A stretch of DNA of 64,000 bases from positions 62,001-126,000 of the forward strand of contig CM035310.1 of NCBI GenBank assembly GCA_002900995.3. The letters are read 5' to 3'. Positions 45,943 to 55,694 of the stretch are shown here, piece after piece. The notes beneath the pieces were generated by a model. It made no database searches, was not told the DNA's origin, and was given only the letters and a program-made list of their open reading frames with translations. How positions within the stretch are numbered: position 1 is the stretch's first letter; every line of letters begins with the position of its first letter. Made by a program: the position numbers and the translations under genes. The stretch is from Ganoderma boninense. Lineage: Eukaryota; Basidiomycota; Agaricomycetes; Polyporales; Polyporaceae.

Positions 45943-46578
45943 TCTGCAGCCAGTGGTAGGTTACTTATCTTAAAACCTTTGAGACGCGCCAAAGCTAACT
46001 GTGAGTATCCACAGCATTCCGGTGCCTCTCATTTGCACCCCTTTTCACACTCAGCCACAACCATGTACCGTTCAAGGCGCTAGTTCCGTCTTGTGGGTCA
46101 TTTTCTTGTTATTTAAACTCTTGAGCCTTGCCTTCGCAGATAATATGAACATTCCCACCTTCCCCGCACGCATCGTTATCTACCTCTCAACTGTGATTAT
46201 ATATTCATGCTTCAGATTCGAATCCGCCCACTCTCCGTACTCCCCTTTTTGCGGTACACCCCGCCCGTTCGTGCGCACTTGCGCCCACAGTGTGTATACG
46301 CTCCCCCCCCCCTCCTGACAATACCTTGCTTGAGCCGTAGGACTTCTTCGACGCTCCTGGCTTTCGTCTCGGGTACCATATCGCATATCGCCAATCCGCT
46401 CTTTACTTGCATACTATCGGATACCTCCGATCTCGCTCCTTTCCATAACTCCGTTCATTCAGTTGACCTATATACATTCATTTGCGTCTATACAAGCTCA
46501 GCATAACGACAAGCGATGCCGCGATCAGTTCAGAATCGAAGCAAACGCGCACGGGGGGAGGGAGGGAGCTGCGCACCT
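45943..46578. other. AT-richer spacer, no gene seen
   Basis: Lies between the end of the coiled-coil gene and the truncated 3' end of the helicase remnant. It contains a run of 11 C near 46305. No motif seen. Confidence 0.4.
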
Positions 46579-48955
46579 CTACAGTGTCCACGCACGCAGC
46601 TTCTTCTTCGTTTTCGCGCACAGCTTCTCCAGTACCCCGCTTGCCCTCCACTTCTCTGTCAGGACGTGCAGGAAGCTGTAGCTCTCTCAGCACGAACACG
46701 ACCATGCCCGCCGACACGACGTTCGTAAAGTTGAGCAGGATCTGGCCGAGCTCCGCGATCTTCGCGTGCACAGTCGCGTGGACAATGGACATCAACACGC
46801 GCTCTCTAAATGTCAGGTTAACGTGCAAGGGGCAAGGGAGCGCACCAGCGATTCGTCGCTCCGGAACTTGAAAGCTTGAACGTCGGATCCCCCCGCGAGG
46901 CCCCTTCTTCAGGACGAGCGTCTGGAGGTTCAACGCGGGGATGATGTGCCCGCACGAGAACATCGCGAGGCGCTCGGGCGGGAGGCCCGCAAAGAGCTGG
47001 TTCACGACATCGGACACCTGTGTGCACATGGCGCGCATTGTTAGCTTTCGGACTTGCCAGCGTGACGTCGGACGGGGGGGTTGGGCACCGGCGGCATGGT
47101 CCCGCCCGTGAGGATGACGGAGCGGGCCGAGTCGACGACCTCTTGGAAGTACGTCGCGGGGTTGAGGTGCTGGTACTTGAACTCGACCACGCCCTCGACG
47201 GGGCTGAAGCTGACTCGTCCATCTGCAGGGGCAGGGGAATATATCCCACATCACTTGCACCACCCCATGCGGTCAGAAGACAGCTCTTGCACGCACTGTC
47301 GCTCGACGCCGTGAGCGCGACGATGAAGCGCTCCACGGCGTGCAAGGGCGAGGTCGTATTCGCCAGCCGCGTAGACGACGCGCGACGCACCTTGCCCCGC
47401 GGCATTCTCCAGCTCTTTGACCGAGTACACGGAGATCTTTCGCGCAATCTACGCAAAGAACAACCAAGTGCACCACGCGCTCAGCCACTGTCCACCCCTC
47501 CAGGACACAGACAAAACAACGAGCGCGCACCTTGGTCTCCCGCAAGTACTTCTCGATCTCGACCAAGTTCACGCCCTCCGCCCTCCGCCCCAAGCGCGCC
47601 AAGCGCGTCGAGGACGTTCGTGAGCCGCCCGAGGTGCAGCGCGTGTACGGTGGAGAGGCGCGCGTGGAAACACGCGAGGTGGATCTCGAGCTGGTGGCGC
47701 GCGGCAGCGAGCGTGCGCAGCGGGAGGCGTGTCGTAGACAGCGTGAGGAGTATCGAGACCAGGTCTAGCGGCATGCGTCAGCCTCGTACCTCGCACACGC
47801 ACACGCACAACGGTAGAGGTGAGGGGGAAAAGGGGAAAGGGTGAAGGGAGAAGGCGGCAGGGAGGAAAGGGGAAGGCGGGGACGCTGCAGACTGTAGTAC
47901 GCACTGTGCGCTTCGTCGATGACGACGACCTGGCCGGCGAGGTCGATGCCGAGCGCTTCACGCGCGGTCTTCTGCAGGAGGAGGTTGTAGGGCAAGTGGA
48001 CGAGCTATGTCGCGCATGGGGAGCGTGTGTTTATCGTTCCATATCCTGAGGAGGTGTTGGGGGGAGAGGATGGGCGGGTACTACTGCTAGTGCTTACCTG
48101 CGCCTGGGAGATCACGTGGCGCGAGCCGAAGTAGGGAGGTATCGGCCGCCTGGCCGATGCTGGACAGCTCTTCGATGTCTTTAGGCGTATCCTTGGTCGC
48201 GCCGGTCAGCTGAGTTCATCTCGCAACTTACATGTTCCGCGGGGGGAGGGGGAGAGAAGGTGTACCAGGATCTGGTCTCTCAGGTCCAGCATGCGCGTCT
48301 CCTCGTCTGGAGGGAGGTGCGGACATCGCTTCTCGCCTTTCTCTGCATGAAATATAAACAGAAATCAGTCTTCAGAACCCTCGGCGGAAAGCGAGGTAAG
48401 GCCATCGTCACCTCCTCGCATCTGTCGACACGCCTCATCGAGGTCGCCCGCTCTCCCCTCAGCTGCTCGTTCACGCACAGCTGCTGCCGCGATCCAAGCG
48501 ATACCGTGCGGGGCCCTGTGCCTTGTCCGTCATCGCCCACATCATCTTCATCTCTGCCTCCAGTGTCTTCGGCTTGCCGCTTTCCATTGCAGCCACAATG
48601 CGGGTCTGAGGGCTTGGCACGCGCCGTGGCGGCGTGGCAGACAAAGACGGGGCGGACTGCACCGCGACGTTGAGCATGACCTTGAGGTCCTCGAGCACGT
48701 GGAGCACCTGCGCGAGCTGCGAGTGCGTGCGGGACGCGTAGTATATCTTCGTACACCTTCTCGGTGTCTGACGAGGACGTAGGGCCCTGTAGCCTAGAGC
48801 CTGCGCTTCTTATTAGTAGCAATATAGCAATACAGGGGAATTGAAGGAGCGTTAACGCACTTGCGCATGAGGGCGAGCACTGCGGGGGAGATGTTGCTCT
48901 TCACGTCGTCGCCATCATCGGGAGTGGCGTCGGGGTCGGACTTGAGCCGCTTGCA
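46579..48955 (-). pseudogene. CHL1: CHL1/DDX11 DNA helicase remnant
   Basis: On the minus strand, from high to low coordinate, pieces appear in the correct CHL1 order: VKSNISPAVLALMRK; KIYYASRTHSQLAQVLHVLE (motif Ia region, near 48750-48690); TVSLGSRQQLCVNEQLRG; RCPHLPPDEETRMLDLRDQI; HLPYNLLLQKTAREALGIDL; QVVVIDEAHS (motif II, DEAH, near 47940); LHAVERFIVALTASSD; GRVSFSPVEGVVEFKYQHLN; SARSVILTGGTMPPVPN; AMFSCGHIIPALNLQTLVLK; and AELGQILLNFTNVVSAGMVV. CHL1 is an XPD-like Fe-S superfamily 2 helicase that aids sister-chromatid cohesion. Here the N-terminal Walker A part and the C-terminal motifs IV-VI (through the QGR motif) are missing. Single-base frameshifts occur before KIYYASR, in the segment expected to read PYFGSRHVISQAQ, and after SAGMVVFV. 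The Fe-S region keeps C in LCVNE and RCPHLP. Whether the breaks are real or sequencing errors cannot be told here, but the missing ends are real for this window. Confidence 0.75.
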
Positions 48956-50151
48956 TGGGAGGGGAGCGGATATGAGTGCCAGGGTTTGGGAGCTTCAGAG
49001 GTGTGACCGACGCGTGTGTTTGCGTGACGTAACGTGCCCCGTCGCCGATGCGCGGGCGCGCGCTGCGGCGCTGCGAGCAGAACGGGCATATGCGCGCGCA
49101 CATGCAGGGTGTGCGCACGGCCAAGCGGCGCGTGAAGCCGCGGCGGCGAGAGAAGAGCCTGGAGCCGTCGTCCGGGGAGGAGACCGCGGGCGAGGAGCGC
49201 TTCGTTGACCAGCACGAGCGGGAGATGGACGGGGCTCATCAATGGAAAATACAAGGTACCACGTAGCGAAAGAATAATATGTAGATAGTCGATAAGCAAT
49301 ACTGGATGCCGAGTTTGCCCCTATTCACATGCTATTAGTATTTCACGGAAGACGTAGACTGCAAGTTAGCCAAGTGAGTCACACCCGTGAGGATGCGCAC
49401 ACTCCTCCGTCGGCCGACCAGCTGTGCGAGGTGGACAGGGACGGGAGCCGGGGTGACAGAGCCGGCACGATGGTCACGGGATGGAAACCGGCCCCATTGA
49501 GGGGGGGGGGGGAAGTGGAGAAGGGTCCGAAGAGACTGGTTGAGCCTGGTAGTGAACCGATGGAGGTAAGTAAGTACATATGCAAGTACGTTTGAGGTCG
49601 CGCAGCTAATACCTGGTGGGCATAAGTGCCCGAGGACGGAGAGCGAGCGGACCGCGCCGGTGCGGCGGCGCCGAGCACCTCACCCGGCCATCGCGACCGC
49701 TGCGACTTGATGGAACTCCAGCTCCTCGACCACTCCTCTTCGCAAGTTCGCATGGCATCCCTTCCTGAGGCCTAAGGCCTCACTACATCAGACTGTCAGC
49801 TGGGTCTCCATGCTCGTCTCTACATTCACCTTTGGGGATCACTGTGTCTCGTTATCAGCCGTCAACGTGCCGACAGGAATAGGCAAGCAGGCAGCACCGT
49901 TGACACGTCATACGACAACTTATTGGAGTGCTTTATGCATATGGCCCGCCCCTCATCCGCGTGTGCTTCTGCGCATCTAGAGAGCCCAAGACAGGTGAGC
50001 AATTCGATCTTTGAATTGGGCATTCGCGTCTACCTGTGCCAGACGCATGTTGAGGTGACCTGTCCTCGCCCGGTATGCGTCTGCACCGGTCTGACTCATG
50101 GAGATCAGGAACGCTACGAATTGTGGGGGCGAAATAGTCTATTCCGAGTCG
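48956..50151. other. Spacer upstream of the helicase remnant
   Basis: Where the N-terminal half of CHL1 should be, no Walker A motif is found on the minus strand. On the plus strand 49030-49230 encodes a basic then acidic run (TAKRRVKPRRREKSLEPSSG then EETAGEERFVDQHERE) that resembles the linker preceding the helicase core, which may point to a local inversion. A run of 12 G lies at 49500-49511. Confidence 0.3.
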
Positions 50152-51113
50152 TCAAGCTTCACCCCCGGTCATGCTATAGTACAGCGAGGAGTCGACATCT
50201 AACGCCTCGAATACAGTGCTTTCAGCCTGGGCAGGGCATATCCCCGCCGCACACCGCCTTGAGGGACTGAGCTTTGGCCTTTCGGGGATAGTAAACCGTA
50301 GTATGTCCAGGCCCCCTTGCGTCAGAGTACATGTCTGGCCATCCTGCAACACATACTTTTCCGCTCCCTCCGGGATTTTAGGAGTGTCGGTCGGAAAGGA
50401 GCGTTCAAGAGGCGCGATGTTCGTAGGGTCGAGGTTCATGTAATGCGGGAAATGGACCCGTATTTCGAACCCCTTTGGCGTGTTCACAGGCATCGTCGTG
50501 TCCGTCTCCACGACGTCGACGCAGTATTCGGAATGGAGCCTGGAGCCTGGCCAGATCCTGAGGGAGTATGCGGTGCCAGGGATTGGTGTGGTGACGACGT
50601 TGTCGGTGTTTGGAGATGGCTTGAGCTGACGAAAATGTTAGCAAGGCACTGTCTGTGGTAGGAACTGGCGCCACGCACGCCTGTTACATCCACGGAAGCA
50701 TCCAGCTTGGCCTCTACCAGATGATCCAGCCCTTCCCTCTTCCCAAAGAACTCATCGGAAATGACGCTCTCGTACAGTCCATCTATCCAAGCCTGTACTT
50801 CCTCTGGGGAGCCTGTAATGTTACTGAAGCCAGCGGCAAGGAGGTCGAAACTGTTCCGCGGCTGAAAGTTGGGGATCCTGCCCTGGATGAGCGTCGTGCA
50901 TAAAGCGCGGAAAGTGGTCTGCTTTTCGGTGGAGGGTAGTACCGCAGGTGTAAACCAAGTGGCGCTCTGGGTGTAGCGCGCCGCATCAGGTGGTAGCCAA
51001 TGGCCACAACGTCATTTCTTCGGTTCGTCCGAGTCGCGGGTCTGAGGCCGTATGATTCAGCTTCGCTTCGCACTCAACAAAGGGCGTAAATTGAAGCGCC
51101 ATACCAATGACCG
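50152..51113 (-). CDS. Paralogue of the 36 kb gene
   Basis: Reads from a plausible ATG at 51113 (MALQFTPFVECEAKLN...). The next exon has SATWFTPAVLPSTEKQTTFR, NFQPRNSFDLLAAGFSNITG and SPEEVQAWIDGLYESVISDE. The last exon has AYSLRIWPGSRLHSEYCVDV, PEGAEKYVLQDGQTCTLTQG and LDILRFTIPERP, ending at the stop at 50152. The order and many residues match the 36 kb gene (SPYSIRLFPGSLVHREYCLD; PGAEKFLLRDGQECMLKRRG). The Ser/Arg-rich N-terminus of that gene is absent, so this is the shorter form, or its 5' exons lie upstream. No nonsense codon seen in the exons read; the splice borders near 51000 and 50680-50620 are approximate. Function unknown. Confidence 0.55.
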
Positions 51114-52875
51114 ACTTCGTTCTTTGCGTCGCTTCATGCTGATTTCTTGTTTCAGGGGTTGCGCAGAGAGGGGGGGGGACAATCCGACACAGTGCGGGGA
51201 CGACAATGGAGAGATGCAATGATTCTTCATTCTTTATACGCTTGGAAGGGTCAGTTATATGTTCGCTTCTGTGAAAATCGGCAGCTTTCGGCGACAAAGT
51301 GAAGAGCACGGAAATCCTAAGCATGCGTGCGTGCATAGTACGTCTTTTGTTTGTTTTTCGAATGCACGCCTAAACGTGGCTCTGCTTCTTGACCTTCCAG
51401 ACCTTCATAAGAAGCCGATTCTATCCAGTTGCCGACGGCCGTTGCCGCTCTCGATTCGCGGACGATCAGCTCACTGAATGGCTCTTATCTGGCCCGTTGG
51501 CTGCAAGAAGCGAAGCCCAGCTTCAATCAGCGAAAGGTGCGCATTGCAATCCAGACGTTTCCCTAGCTATGTTCTTCTTATTTGTGGGTGCGCAATTGAA
51601 CCATGATGATCATAGTCCTCATCATCAACGATGCGATAGGTTTGGTATCAACCCCATTGCTTTCAAGCCCTTTGCTCGCTTTGACATCGCTTTGGATGGT
51701 AGGTCGATTCTTAGGATGTTTGATGCGCCTCGAGTATAAATATGAGCCTCAGGATCACGCTCAACATCGACACACTCTGTCGTGTGCCCTCCAGGTGCGG
51801 CATTCTCCCAACAGTTCTTGTAGTGTCTGCTCACATAAGCGCATCTAGACACTTCGTGTACGATACAGGAATATGGGTACGGCATTCCTTCGAGTTTCCT
51901 CGTCTTCGCTACGTTGACTGCAGAATCCCTCACATCTAGCGCAGATAATCCAGCATCCTGCAGCGATTCCTGCCGGGAAGAAGCTTCTAGGCTCCGTCGG
52001 AAGCCTCTTTCTACACCAGAAACAAGGCGACATCTATTTCCAAGTCGTCTGGACTCCTGGACCAAACTTTCGCATCGTCCTGACCACCGTCACGTGGGGC
52101 GTCTCTATCGTCCTGGTACAGTTCTCAATGGACCCGTCAGCGGGCCTACCATGGTGGTTCATTGCCGGAGCGCTAGTTCAGCTCGATGTTCTCAATTTCG
52201 GCCAGCAGCACACTGAACAAGCGCACGTCCCCACTCCTCTCCCGAATGCCCTCCCTGTCGTTAACGGCAGGGAGGTCTATCACGCACACTATGTGGTAAA
52301 CAACGTCCTGTTCCAGGGCTGGAGGATCCCATGGCACAGCGAGGTTCGCGTCCACCGGTCCACGCTACACTACCCAGAGCGCCCATTGCACTACCACAAG
52401 GCTTCTCGACGAACGGACCATGGCCCTGACATCCCCGATCCCCTGCCAAATCATGCCGGAGGGAAACACAGTGTATTCCATCAGCTTCGTTTCACGACTC
52501 AAGTTTCCAGTACTCGCCAGGCGTGCAACTAGCTGCCGACCATCGCCTAGGTTAGATCCGCTGGGTTCAACGATGCCTTCTGAATCGGCTCACCCCTCGC
52601 TACGGGTCCCGTCGAACCGCTAGCTCCATTCACTGTTGACAGAAGTCGTATTTCAGCCCCAGAATACCTCCTCAGACCGCCAGTCTGCATGGCGTGCTGC
52701 TCCGCTCCGATCCCCGGAAAATTGGCCGTTGGAGACTTGGATTTTGTCTCCCCATTGTTCGAGCGCGTGCTGGAGCGTAGGACTTGTTTGGGGGTCAGTC
52801 TACTGCAATGTATGTTTGTAAATCTGGGATAGTGTTTGCGGACCAGCGTGCGTGTACCCGGTCAATTTCACGGGG
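51114..52875. other. Spacer with unassigned open frames
   Basis: A plus-strand open frame at 52128-52532 (AGLPWWFIAGALVQLDVLNF...) has a hydrophobic start and a perfect 11-bp inverted repeat, CTCCCTGTCGT..ACGGCAGGGAG-like, near 52249-52275. I recognise nothing and cannot define exons. Confidence 0.3.
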
Positions 52876-52879
52876 GAGG

Positions 52880-53720
52880 ATCGGCCAGGACCCGACGAGT
52901 CTCGACCGACGATAAGGATGCCCTAAATAAGCGCCAGTCAGGCCGCTACTCCAAGCGCTTGCCACCTATCTGGGCTTCGTCTTCTTCCTCTCCTCCTCCT
53001 TCAAGCTCAGCGAGCTGGCCCTGTTGCTTGGTTTCTCCTCTCTACGCCACGAATATGCCTGCCATGGACCCGCTGGACCACATAGCACTCGATCGCACTG
53101 TGCCGGATACTTGTCGCCTCAATACTGAACTCGCGATTCTTCGTCGATGTCCCGAGTCCGAACGTTGGAGGCAGGAGTCCTATCTAGACTGTTATCTTCC
53201 GAGGGTCCTAGACATGGGTGGATGCACATACCAGACTTGGTGTGTCCCTCACCATTTCCGAGTGTCGCTCCAAGCCATGGTCTCCATCAACCTCGGGTAC
53301 GTCGTCAACATGGCGTCTGGGTGTAAACTTTCATCGTGCTAATTTGTCTTTTGCAATAGTTGATTTATTCTTGAGTCTCCAGCCGGTCTGCGAGGCTGGA
53401 GAAGGGATCGGAATGCCTCTTGTCCGAGCAGGTGAGTGTCCTATCTGTACTTTTGTGCGATTCGGGAAATCACGTTTCCGAGAGGGACAGGAATCATCGT
53501 TTACACGAGATCGAGAGGTTGCGCACCACGTTGGCGTTGTCATGGTTGCATGGTTATGGTTGCATGGTTGAAGCTGCAAACCGTCAGCGAGTGCATTTTG
53601 AACGCGATCCTGCCAAGCATTCGGCTGTTCATGCGACGTCGCAGAGCTCGTACAGCTGCTGCTTCTGTTTGACCATGCTGCTCGCGAGCGCAGGTCGTTA
53701 ATCACCATCTTGAAGGTCCA
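52880..53720 (+). repeat. 0.9 kb duplicated block, plus-strand copy
   Basis: Inverted partner of 18370-19290. It shares in order CCLVSPLYATNMPAMDPLDH, LRRCPESERWRQESYLDCYL, SINLGYV and CEAGEGIGMPLVR. The two copies differ by substitutions and small indels and break frame at different sites, so neither is clearly a working gene. Confidence 0.65.
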
Positions 53721-54700
53721 GGTCCGGGCATTTGAGGTCGACAGACGAAGATCCCTGGCGATGAGCTCGAACCTGTTTGTGAATCTGCAGTCTTCCTTAC
53801 TGACCAATGCTTGGGGCAGTGATGTGTTGAGTAGGCATGATGCCGATTTCGGGGGGTGTTCGAATGAGATGCGCGAGCTGGTTTCCGGTATGTGCTCTGC
53901 TTTCTGAGGTTGTTGTACGCAATCTAATGCATGTGTCATGGAAGGTTCTGGTCAATGACGAACACCGCGAACTTGAACAGCCCTGCATTCTGGTTGAATG
54001 GTACGTGCTCTCTCTCAGAAGCAGATGGGTGGACGTACGCAATGGGCGGCTGAAATGGTGTGTTGCAATGGCAGGCGGGCCCAAGCCCGCGCTGACCGTG
54101 AAGGAGATAGGTGCCAGCGCAGCATTCGGACAGGGATAAAGGCGCGTTGTGGGGAGCCACGCGAGCCTGTACCTAACGGAAACGAATGGATTCGACGGTG
54201 CGCGGCGAAGGCGCAGGGGCACGGTCCAGCCGTACCTCGCAACTTATGGATGTAGGTTTGACTGAGCACACGGGCTGCGAACGCGTATGATCGCGCTCCC
54301 TATCGTTCATGCGCAGACTGTAGTTAACGTGCGGGCGTCCTGTAGATGGACTCAAGACCGGTGCTCTACCTTGCGATGCGATCGAAAGCCACACGGCGCT
54401 GCTCCCCACCAAGGTCGTTCGTGGGCTCGTTCAGACCGACCGCAGCCTCGAACGTGCTCCTCACTGTCCCCACCGTCCCCGTCGAGCTGCTCGCGGTCGC
54501 GTCCACGTCCGAATTCACTAAATGCTGCACAGCCGTCCTGACCCCATCCCATGTCAGCCATGGCCAGCCACGAACAGCGACGCGCGTAAAATATGGAAGA
54601 AGTGCTCACCCAGACGGCTCGCGTGCGGCGACGGACGAGAGGCTCGCGGGGGGCATGTAGAATCCCTGGTCCCATGCTTGCTCGTTCGCATATGCTGACT
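53721..54700. other. Spacer, possibly decayed MetE/UROD-like 5' part
   Basis: Near 54400-54440 the plus strand reads a short piece similar to the start of MetE/UROD-like proteins (FVGSFRPTAAS, where HVGSFLRP is usual). It is out of frame with the clear exon at 54719 and the sequence between does not match the family. Confidence 0.3.
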
Positions 54701-54718
54701 GCTGCTCGCTCAAACTAG

Positions 54719-55095
54719 GAACACAAGGACCTCAAGACTGCCATGGCGGCGCCCGAGTGGTTCCACGTCCGGCACGGTGAGCTCTCGTATCGGAAGGATA
54801 TGTACAAGAACGATGGTGCGTCGCGTGAGGGTCGCGTAAATGATGGCATACTGACAAGGATGGCTCGGGCGCGGGCGGCCAGAACGTGCAGTTCGACGAA
54901 CGACTGCTCGCGTACTTCTGCGCAGAGCCGATGATCGCGCGCATGGAGGCGCGCGGGGTCGACCACGTCGCACTGCTCGACCTCTACGTGGTCGAAGACA
55001 TGACCATCGGGCTGCACCTCTGCCGCGGGAACTTGCCCCGCGCGGGCTCATTTGAGCCGTTGAGGTTCCTGCCGCGGAACAAGGCGATCAGAACT
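54719..55095 (+). pseudogene. MetE/UROD-like protein gene fragment
   Basis: Exon 1 reads KDLKTAMAAPEWFHVRHGEL and SYRKDMYKND, then a GTGCGT donor; after a ~44-nt intron the second part reads NVQFDERLLAYFCAEPMIAR, MEARGVDHVALLDLY, EDMTIGLHLCRGN. These match the family related to cobalamin-independent methionine synthase (TIM barrel, zinc/Cys near the CRGN motif). Missing are the ~20 residues normally between YKND and NIQFD, a further stretch after LLDLY, and everything after LCRGN (normally HFSEGGYDRIA). A MITE-containing AT-rich block begins about 160 bp beyond. It is therefore a 5'- and 3'-truncated, internally deleted copy without expected activity. Confidence 0.7.
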
Positions 55096-55258
55096 TGTCG
55101 TTCGAATCGTTGGTTGTCACCAGCGAATCGCCACTCCGAGTCACACGATTCGCGTTCTGAATCACGGGGGAATCTGTCACATGACTCGCATTGTCACATC
55201 ATGTAGAATTTTATATGTTGTCCACCTGTTCCTTCTTACAACATTCAGGAAGTTTACC

Positions 55259-55694
55259 TAATGGTGTCTCTATGTTGCCTCGAACATCATGTTAATCACG
55301 GGAGTTACAACATTTTATACGATGCTCGCCTGTCGCTCGGATGTTTTCATGTTGACCATACCAAGCAACATTATAAATTATATCATTATGTTGTGTAAAC
55401 GAGAGATTATTCAAAATTCTATCGGCGACAACACTCTACTTACGTGATGCAAACAATCGAAAGCTTTATCATCTAAAACGTTAAAACTCCGCCTAGATGT
55501 TTTCAACTAGATTTCTCAACGAGATATTGTAATTAAAAGTATGAATGTTGATGGAATGTTGTCCCTCTAGACAACATCTCGACAACATTCAATATATGGC
55601 CTGCAAGAACATATGTCATTCATGTAACAAACATTCAGAGTGTTTTGACCTATGAACACTGTATGATGCCGCTATCAACAATGTGACAACATTT
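55259..55694 (+). mobile_element. MITE-like element, copy 2
   Basis: From 55291 to 55693 it equals 16110-16512 in length and differs at two positions that I can see (A at 55382 for G at 16201; C at 55520 for T at 16339). The left terminal repeat is decayed (TAATGGTGTC instead of GAATGTTGTC) while the right end is kept. Same orientation as copy 1. Confidence 0.8.

Noticed and set aside
54330..54400. tRNA-like string on the minus strand (GGTAGAGCACCGGTCTTGAGTCC)
   Set aside because: No T-arm consensus (GGTTCGA) at the right distance and no acceptor or anticodon stem pairing; it lies in the decayed protein-coding stretch.
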